Under the pieces are notes generated by a model. It saw only the letters and a program-made list of their open reading frames with translations. It did not search any database and had not been told where the DNA came from. From Narthecium ossifragum (Eukaryota > Streptophyta > Magnoliopsida > Dioscoreales > Nartheciaceae), in the NCBI GenBank assembly GCA_963920575.1, contig OY986971.1, positions 8,992,779 to 9,056,778 of the forward strand: DNA of 64,000 nucleotides. Direction: 5' to 3'. How positions within the stretch are numbered: position 1 is the first letter of the stretch; every line of letters begins with the position of its first letter. Shown in pieces: positions 56,272 through 64,000 of the stretch. The position numbers were made by a program, and so were the translations under genes.

Positions 56272-56516
56272 TGATGAGTTATAAATTATGTATAATTAAA
56301 TCTTTTAAATTATCTTTGTTAGCCTAAGAGTAGGTGTATTTGTTATCATATTATTTAATTTCAGGTCTATGTATGATTTGAGAAGAAATACATGAAATTT
56401 AGACAAAAATCATTAAATTCTACAAAAAGACTGCTTCGTCGACTGTTTGAAAATAAATCATCCGAAATTCTATAAATGTCTAAAAATTCTGAAATTCTGG
56501 GAGATGAAAGAAAACA

Positions 56517-57561
56517 GGGTAAAAATCATTTTGGTCCCCTCTAGTTTCAAGGTTTTTCATTTTAAACCATGTGTTTCAAAACATAACAAAATAGACCCTG
56601 TAGTTACAATAATTTCACTTTCAACCCAAATTTCTGACGGTTGTTTCTTGACTTAACGGCCGTTAGTAATTCATTTTGGGAAAATATCATTTTGGTCCTC
56701 TCTAATTTCAGGGTTTTTCATTTTAAACCCTATGGTTACAATAATTTCATTTTAAACTCTGTGTTTCAAAATGTAACAAAACAGACCATGTGATTTCAAC
56801 AATTTCACTTTAAACCCAAATTTCGTAACGGTCGTTATAGACTTAACGCCAAACTGGCTTTGACTCAATGTTGACTAGTTTATTCTGTTCTCTCTCTTCC
56901 CTCACTTATCTTCCTCTAGCCGCCTGCGGCTTCCCCCAGCCAGACCGCCCTGGCACCCCACCTCCAGATCTCTCTTGACAGGCTGAGATCTTGGGCGACT
57001 CAAGATAGGATTTTTTGGCAACCCAATAGGCCATTATTCTAATCTCTCCCTTCACATTGGTGGCCTTCTACTCCTGCAGATTGTCGCCGCCACCCATGCA
57101 AGCTCTTCCCAGCTCTCTCCGTTGCAAACCAAGACGCTGCTCTGCCTCCAATGCATCCTCGAGTACCCGATGGCCCTCTCTGTGGTCAACATGCTCTTCA
57201 CCCAGCTGGTCCATGCATGGGATGCTTGCTTTGACAAATATGATTGTAATGGAGCGACGAATGAGCTGGCGGCGAGGCTGACGACGAGACAACCGTTTGG
57301 CGTTAAGTCCGTAACTAAATTTGGGTTTAAAATGAAATTATTGTAACCATAGGGTTTAAAATGAAAAACCCTGAAACTAGAGGGGACCAAAATGATATTT
57401 TCCCTTTCATTTTAAACCATGTGTTTCAACAAACGACCGTTACTAAATTTAGGTTTAAAGTGAAATTATTGTAACTAAAGGGTCTATTTTGTTAGATTTT
57501 GAAACACATGATTTAAAATGCAAAACCCTGAAACTAGAGGGGACCAAAATGTTTTTTACCC
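56517..57561. mobile_element. Non-autonomous Mutator-type element (outer)
   Basis: Terminal inverted repeats of at least 60 bases begin GGGTAAAAA(T/A)CATTTTGG and continue with TCCCCTCTAGTTTCA. The 9-bp target duplication AAGAAAACA is perfect (56508-56516 and 57562-57570), as expected for Mutator elements. Without the inner copy it is about 310 bases, mostly repeat arms, with no coding capacity. Confidence 0.9.
56678..57404. mobile_element. Nested Mutator-type element carrying a gene piece (inner)
   Basis: A related element with arms GGGAAAATATCATTTTGG...; flanking 9-mers ATTCATTTT (56669-56677) and TTTCATTTT (57405-57413) agree in eight of nine bases. Its GC-richer middle (56880-57290) keeps an open frame with LQTKTLLCLQCILEYPMALS (57120-57180) and looks like captured host coding DNA, so it is Pack-MULE-like. 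I do not recognise the source gene. Confidence 0.8.
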
Positions 57562-57612
57562 AAGAAAACATGAAGAGCTACAACTTTCATGTTTAAGACA
57601 TTGTGAATTTCA

Positions 57613-58190
57613 CTATGATTTTTTTTAAATAATATTATTTTAATAAAATATTAGTAATATATACATGTGGAGAAAGTATTGATGAAGATATGCCTCGTTT
57701 GGCCACGTCAGCGTCACGCTGGCGTGGCCTTTCATTTTTTAAATTTTGCCAATAAAGACGTAGCTCCAAGTTATGTGTTCATATTGAAGACGTAACTTTG
57801 AGTTACGTCTTTGACTGTTATGCCGAGCTACGTGATCAAGTGCGGAGAAGAGAATGGGAGTCCTATTAAGACGTGGTTCTAAGTTACGTCTTCAATGAAG
57901 ACGTGAGATAAAGTTACGCCTTCACTGGAGAACAAAGTTTTTGATTCTCTTCTAAGACGTAACTTAAAATTACGTCTTAGTAGAGAACCAACAAGAGAGC
58001 AGCACTTCTTTTTTTTTGCCACTTTGTGTACAAACATTCAACCACAATGTTTGAAAATTAAAGATCACAAACCAAACATTCACCCCAATTTTCATACGTA
58101 CCCAATACATTACACCCACCCCATTCACATCTAAACACAATTTTTATAGAAATCAAAACCGTTTACATCAAATATCATTAACATCTCTAA
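57613..58190. repeat. Spacer with five AAGACGTAAC palindromes
   Basis: Imperfect ~25-base palindromes of the form AAGACGTAACTTTGAGTTAC+GTCTT start near 57754, 57786, 57867, 57899 and 57954. Outside these the stretch is AT-rich, with no coding sequence. Confidence 0.65.
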
Positions 58191-60243
58191 ATGGAAGACA
58201 CTCACAACCTCCAAAATTTTTGCTTCTTCTTCACTGCCATCTTCTTCCTCCTAGACAGTCCAGCCCCCTCTCTCCCCATCGTAGCACCGACACCGACATC
58301 ATGCTCAACATGTCCCTACGAATCCTCCTCTGTCGCGCCCATGTGTACGAACCTGTCCCTCTACTCCTGGCTCGTTGTGGACCACAAGGGTAATTTGGTA
58401 AATTGCGTCTTGTCGGTTTGTTTCACACCCGCGTGTGCACACACTGACCGTGTTTCTGTTAGTGTTAGTGTTTGATTAGAATGGTTAGGTGGACCCGGGA
58501 TCAGAAGATCCGGGCTTGAGCTTGTGTTTTAGCCCAAGTTTGGCTTCCTGGGCGAAAGGGATTGATCTTTCCTTGCTAAGAAGATCGATCTTTTAGTGCC
58601 AGGAAGTTGAGGTGGGTTTTCTGAGTGGACGGTCGCCGTTGGCTGTCGCTCTCCGCTGTCAGAGGTGAGAAGAAAGATCTTGTCTCCTCTCCCTTATCCC
58701 CTTCTCTCCTTCTCTCCTCTCCCTGATCCTCTTTCTCCTTCCTCCTCTTTTCCTCTCTTCTTTTTTTTCTTTTTCTTCTTCCTCCTTCTTTCCCGCGGTT
58801 CTGTTTTCCTTCCCCTATTCCGGCTGCTTCCTTCCTTCCCTCCGTTCTCCCTCCTCCAGCCACCAAATTGAGTGCTTGAGGGCTCGCTGGATTCGTGGCA
58901 GCGTGAGGAAGATATGTTGCTTGATTTGAAGCCGGTTTGGTGCTCGAATAGCGAGGATTCAGCCAAAGTTTGCTTAGTTTGGTAGATTTCTTCCTACATA
59001 GGTTTAATATGGGTTTTCTCTTAATCTAACCGGTGGATCTGGGTGTTCTTTGTGTTTTTTTTTGTGTATCTAGGTTAGCTTAGTTACTGATTTGAGTTTC
59101 ATGTGATTTGATTGAGATTTTAGTAGGATTTTAGCATGTTTAAACTCTGATTTTTTCGGTTTTCTGTTCTTGAAGAACAGCCAGCTTACAGCGTGTTTTC
59201 CGGTCTTTACATGCATGATCTTGATTTATGATGAACATAAGAGTTGTAGATCTTTGGTTCTACTCTCAGGTTCAACTAGTTTCATAATTTTTCGATTTTC
59301 CTATGAATTACTATGAATTTCCTACGGATGGGCTGCGTTGCAGAAATTAGAAGTAATTAGTGAAGTTAATGATTTTGATTAGCGTTTTCCCATTAATCGA
59401 ACCGTTGGATGTTTCCCGATTTTGGATATGTCAATCCTAGCATGTTTACCTGCGTTTTTTTCTATGTTGGATCTCGAATCTGACGTCGTTTGGATGTCGG
59501 ATCAACGAGATCGCTTAGCCTCTAATTAGGAGATCTTGATGATTAATTAATATTATATGTTCATTTGTGTTTTCGGGGTTGCTTCCCATTGCAGGGGTTC
59601 ACGGTTGACGGACGTGGTACCGTCGTAATGCCGAGACCCGCTGCGGATTGGCTGGCAGCGGTCGTTGGTATCGTTGCAGCAGTCCAGTTGGACCTGTTTG
59701 TTATTTTATCATATTGTTGCGTACTTACTTCTTACCTGCGCGTGATCATAGCATGCATTTTTTTATTGTACATTAGATGCATAACGATAGGGCGTGGGCG
59801 ATGGGTTGATAGCTGATCCGAGGCTTGTGGGTAGCTCGGATCTAGCTCTAGGACCGTGGCGGGTAGCGTGGTCCAGGATCGGATGGTAGTATTCAGTCGA
59901 TATCAATGATAGGCTTAGATGACTTGAATACATGTTGATCGATCATTCTAGAGGTGGTGTCGGCCTCGAGCCAAGTGCTGAGGGTGCAGCCAGTGTCATC
60001 GTTTCATCCTTGAGCAGAGGGTGTGCTTGCCCGGCAGAGACTTGTCCTACCCAGCAGTGTCTTCTTCCTGTTGTACTAGGTGTTTCTGAGATGAGCCCAG
60101 ATCATTAGGGTGACCATGGTTGGATACCTAGAGACACTGGTGGGGTTAAGGGGCCCTGTAGCACACCTAGGCCTAGCTTGGGGCCGACACTGTTGTGTTC
60201 CCTCCTTTCTGTGTGTCGTAGTGCAGAACTCAATTGAGCTTAG

Positions 60244-63200
60244 TGATATCTCTCAAATGTGTCACGCACAGCGGTCGCAGTGCAGTACAGCATAAGAGAG
60301 GTCGAACCCACAGAGAGACAAGCAGTAAATATCCAAAACACAAATAACAATGAAATGAAGACAAACAAGAATTTAAGAATTAACTAAATTAGATCAAAGA
60401 ATTTAATTATAATGTAAGGTTAACTAAAGATATCAGAATTTTGATAAGGGTAGGCTTCAGGAGTGATGAGACATGAATTATGCACAATTAAACCCCTTAA
60501 ATTACCTTTGTTAGGCTTAGAGTAATTGTATTTGATATCTTAATATTTGATTTCACGTTTAAGTAGGATTTGATGAGAAATATCAGAAATTTGGCCAAAA
60601 ATCACTAAATTCTGCAAAAAGACTGCTTCGTCGACTGTTTGGAAATAAATCACTAGAAATTCTACACAATTCCAAATATTCTAAAATTCTGGTAAATGAA
60701 AGAAGACTTCAAGAGCTACAACTTTCACGTTGAAGACTTTCTGAGATTCTCTATAGATTGGCGTCAGTTTTGAAGCAAAGTTAGAAGTATGAAAGCTGAA
60801 ATTTGAGAAAGGCTGAAATTAATTGATGACGTGGCAGACCCAGTCCGACTGAAGCGATGGATCGGATTTGAGTCCAATGGATCGCTCCGATGACGTCAGT
60901 AACCCGGAATTTAGGGAAATTAGAGTTTAAGTTCAACTATAACTCCTAATTCTGGGATTAAGGGTTTCTATTATATTAAGGGGTAATTCCAGCCGAATTT
61001 CTCAACTTTTTGACAATCTTTGGAGGAGGAAGAAGAAGAAGGAGAGGATGTGGATGGTGACAGCTTCCTATTCCAACCCGATGGCTTTCATCCAAAAGAT
61101 GAGTTGCTAATTCTTATACTTAGGATTATTCATGAAACCCTAGTGTAGTTTTGGTTTTTCTTTAGTTGAATTCTTGTGAACTTCTCGATACATGATCTCA
61201 TGAATATGGTTTTATTGTTATTATAGTTGAAGGAACAGAGTTTCCTTGACGTATTTTCAGTCCTACATGATTTCTGTGATTGATTGTAGAGATTTATGAA
61301 ATGGTTTTCATGAAGTTATTGGTTTGCCTTTGAGATAAGCTATGCTACGCGAAGATAGGTTGTGCCAAGGTCATTAGGAGTAGTATAATTCAAAGTAATC
61401 GTATGACCAAAGACAATCTATGCCAAGCAAAGATAGGTTATGCCGTTGGGAACATTAACTTTCTCTTAGGGATTCATGTGAGCTTGTAGCCATATGATCC
61501 ATAATGTTGACAGAAGGGAACAAGATGATAACTAGAGAAGACTAAAAATGAAATTAGGGCGGATTGAGTAATTCCTAAGTAACTACTCCATTGATTCAAA
61601 TTGATCAACCTTTTATCTCTTTTATTTATTAGTTTAGATAACTCTATTCTATGTTTGATTCCTTTCCTTAGTTTTAGGGTTTTGAGAATTGATTTCAGTT
61701 TCCAACGTTTTCCCTGTGGATCGACTCTGGACTTCACCGCTATTCTACCTAGTAGTTTAGTGATTGAATAAGGATATAAATTTAAAATTTTATTGAGTTT
61801 ACAATGTTTTAACGATGTCGTTTGTAAGCGATCAAGGAGTCACTTCACTCGGATTTAGGTTCTTCTACCAACGGTTCATATAATACTCGGTTAAAGAATT
61901 CACATCCCAATCACCTTAACCGGAAGATATAGAATTATGAATCTGAAAAAATATCAATGTCTCTTTCTATGTTTGGTTCTTCTTGTTGTAACCCAAACTC
62001 CGTCCTACCATATCCTAAGAATACACGATACCGGCTGTCACTACATGCAACGCATAGCAAAGATTCCTCGAGATAGAGCCCCAACCTTGTCTTACCGAAT
62101 CCCTAAGAATACGCAATACCAGCTGTCACTACGGGCAATGCATAGCAAAGGTCTCGTGAGACTCGGTAGGAGAATCAAAAGAGATAACTATGAGATCACA
62201 ATATCATAAAAGAAGCATGACTGGGTTTATAATAATCTTTAACCACAAAGCAATCTGTAAAGATCCAATACATAAATAGAGTTCAAACAATAAAGTTGAA
62301 AATCTATGAACCATGATGAAGAAGAAACCTTAATCCTCACTAGATCATCCGTCCGCCATGCCCGCGGCTTACTCGACCATTGATGGAGATTTCTTCATCT
62401 TCTTTCTTGCTTTTCTCCCCTCCAAAGCTCTGTAGAAAACCTCCTTGAAGCCAGCCTAATTTTGGATTAAAATAACCATATATATAGGGGAACTCCTGAA
62501 ATTAGGGTTTTAGTTGAGTTGGACTTATGGTGCAACTCGGATTTCCTGAATTAATCCTAGCAGCCCTATTCCGATCGCAGTTGGGTCCAATATAGCCAGA
62601 ATTTGGAAACTTAGTCAACACAAAAGTTGTATATTTGGAAGTCTTCTGTCTGATTTCAAAGATTTCATAATATTCGGAGTTATCTGGAATATTTGACTAA
62701 TATTCTTCTCAGCTTCGACAGAACAGTTTTCCAGCTTGTGTAACTTCATCTATTCTTCCAATCTGCTATAATGTCATCCAGAATCTCACAAAATGTCCAA
62801 CATAAAAGTTGTAGATCTCTGAGCCTTCTATCATGTGTTCAAATTTCAGAATATTTGGACATCTAAAGAATATGTTACGAATATTTTCCTACCAGTTGAT
62901 GAAACTGTATTTCTCCTCAATTGCTATAATTTGGGTCGCCCTAAGTACGATCGATCCTTTGTAAGCCTTCTCAGTAGGATGGATAGTAGGATTGATCCTT
63001 CTGTGATTATCTGAAAAGTATGCGTTCTGTCAGGGTCGGATCAATCCCTTGATAGAGTAAGATCGATCCTTTGAGCATCAGATGATCTTCTTCTTCCGTA
63101 ACTGCTCTATCTGCACCTCTCATACTCAAAATAGCATATCTTCCTCTAGGAAACTCCAAATCAGGAACCGTAAAAACTCCCGGAAACTAGACTTTCAGAG

Positions 63201-63408
63201 CTTTCCAACCATATATGACATATTATCTGGTTTCTTCTGATAAGGTACAGTTTTGGCGTTAAAGACCCATCTTTGCTTCAATTTTTTGCATAATACAAAT
63301 AACTTTGTGAAGCAACATATACGGACGAAATCACCTATATTAATCATGAAAACTAATCAAATAAGCTGCTCTTAGTCATGTTCAGAGTGCACTTTAATGC
63401 ACTCATCA
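60244..63408 (-). mobile_element. Solo Tat-type LTR in the family-A LTR
   Basis: On the minus strand TGATGAGTGCATT...GAGAGATATCA, with perfect duplication CTTAG (60239-60243 and 63409-63413). The nested copy at 60464-61834 splits it, so the LTR itself is about 1.79 kb. GATCGATCC-type motifs occur at 62949-63075. No coding region is seen; the small frame at 61937-62209 has no domain. Confidence 0.88.
60464..61834 (+). mobile_element. Solo Tat-type LTR nested in the opposite-strand Tat LTR
   Basis: 1371 bp, TGATGAGACATGAATTATG...GTAAGCGATCA, with perfect duplication AGGAG (60459-60463 and 61835-61839). It is a close relative of 9716-11093. It sits in a Tat LTR of opposite orientation, in a family-A LTR: three insertion levels in 5.4 kb. 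Confidence 0.92.
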
Positions 63409-63744
63409 CTTAGTGCTCACTCCTTCAGTGGCCCATACCGAGCAGGTGTTTGGTGGCGCGGCGGCATCTGATGGTGCTTGAGGAGCAGTGATCGTCATTT
63501 TACCTTTTTTGTTAAATAACCTCCTACGGGAGTGTGATGTATATAAATGTTAACCCTTTTGAGGATTTGAATTTATCTTATTATATTATTGAGGTTTGGA
63601 ATTATTGTTAAATAAGGGTGGTTATGAAATGTTTAGGGAAACCTTTAAGCTAGAGGGAACCCTCGCCAAAATTATTCCTCATTTAGTTAGGTTCTGGTTC
63701 GCTTCATCCGGCCCGGTTGGGCCTTCGCAGGTCGGGGCGCGATA

Positions 63745-64000
63745 CCATAACTGGATATGATGATGGTATATCTTGAGACATCGGCATGTCATAGGAAGTA
63801 GTCTACCCAGTAGCCAGCTGCGACTGTTGTGAACTTACAGGAGCTCCACCGCAAATCCGCAAATCCTCCATCATAGAGTAAAATACCAATGTAAAACGAT
63901 CAGCGAGCTCCTCTCTAGAACGATCGCGGCACATCATATAATTCTCCTCGGCGGTGTCATACTATTAGTGGCAAGTTAAGAAAGTTTGGTTAGGTTAACA
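63745..64000. other. Right edge of window
   Basis: Beyond the family-A LTR only the minus-strand unknown coding remnant (to ~63960) is visible. The final 40 bases show nothing recognisable. Confidence 0.4.

Larger units (their letters stand above)
56272..57612 (+). mobile_element. Tat-type LTR, 3'-truncated, with nested Mutator elements
   Basis: The start TGATGAGTTATAAATTATG matches the LTRs at 9716 and 60464. The sequence follows them to 56516, where a Mutator-type element interrupts, and resumes at 57571 (GAGCTACAACTTTCATGTTT) to about 57612. The remaining ~1 kb of the LTR is missing. It truncates the LINE ORF2. Because the right end is lost no target duplication can be checked. Confidence 0.75.
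58344..63744. mobile_element. Solo family-A LTR hosting nested Tat LTRs
   Basis: Starts TGTACGAACCTGTCCC (degenerate family-A start) and ends GGTCGGGGCGCGATA (CA mutated to TA). Flanking CCATG (58339-58343) and CCATA (63745-63749) agree in four of five bases. A Tat LTR with perfect duplication splits it after 60243. Without the insertion it is about 2.2 kb, the normal size for family A. The degenerate ends and target sites suggest it is the oldest family-A copy here. Confidence 0.85.
58190..63960 (-). pseudogene. C-terminal remnant of an unknown protein, split by an LTR
   Basis: On the minus strand, 63960-63745 reads EENYMMCRDRSREELADRF, then MEDLRICGGAP and MPMSQDIPSSYPVMG. Across the LTR (58343 down to ~58190) it continues in Glu/Gly-rich text and a basic tail SRRKKMAVKKKQKFW. 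An in-frame stop lies in each part. The composition (Ser/Gln-rich then Lys/Arg-rich end) resembles the C-terminus of plant transposase-related proteins, but I do not recognise it. Restoring one copy of the target site joins the two parts plausibly. Confidence 0.35.

Overview
This window is nuclear DNA from a flowering plant and comes from a repeat-dense region. I infer this from spliced gene fragments with plant relatives (purple acid phosphatase, an At3g52170-like DNA-binding protein) and from plant-type transposons: Cassandra TRIMs with a 5S-rRNA-like segment, Tat-type Ty3 LTRs, Ty1-copia elements primed by tRNA-iMet, PB1-like/MuDR and FAR1/OTU Mutator-like elements, a Rep-type Helitron, a plant L1-type LINE and a TAGGGGTGTCCA hAT element. 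I cannot name the species. No intact ordinary host gene was found. Almost every recognisable coding region belongs to a transposon or is a broken fragment.

Layout. After a 200-base gap, 217-1392 holds a broken family-B LTR. 2043-5594 is a Cassandra TRIM (minus) split by an internally deleted Tat element. 5915-9600 is the start of a SIRE/Maximus-type copia element whose gag is split by a solo family-A LTR (7191-9474). 9716-11093 is a solo Tat LTR. 11.1-14.5 kb holds an OTU-protease fragment and a lone minus-strand copia LTR with its primer site. 14.76-16.5 kb is a GC/CT-rich compound satellite. 16.5-21.2 kb is a decayed Helitron cluster. 21.8-23.6 kb is a non-autonomous DNA element with a GC-rich interior. 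23.9-30.75 kb is a dead Mutator-like element encoding transposase plus an OTU peptidase domain, split by a solo family-A LTR and by a Tat-like LTR. 31.27-33.94 kb is a purple acid phosphatase fragment split by another family-A LTR. 34.4-35.8 kb is a minus-strand host-gene remnant.

35,910-44,659 is a three-level nest: a family-C solo LTR holds a gag-only copia element, whose two LTRs each carry a further solo LTR. 44.9-51.6 kb is a Mutator-like element with two convergent genes, an intact-looking GRF zinc-finger gene on the left and a damaged MURA transposase gene on the right, broken by a family-B LTR and a Cassandra LTR. 51.6-56.27 kb is a LINE carrying an hAT element with an amplified short-chain dehydrogenase exon. 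56.27-57.6 kb is a Tat LTR fragment with two nested Mutator-type elements. 58.34-63.74 kb is a family-A LTR containing a minus-strand Tat LTR, which contains a plus-strand Tat LTR.

Two general points stand out. Solo LTRs with exact or near-exact 5-bp target duplications greatly outnumber complete elements, which implies active LTR-LTR recombination. Clusters of the palindrome GATCGATC recur inside LTRs of at least three unrelated families. The strongest candidate for something little described is the GRF-MURA Mutator element with G-box palindromes in both terminal arms.
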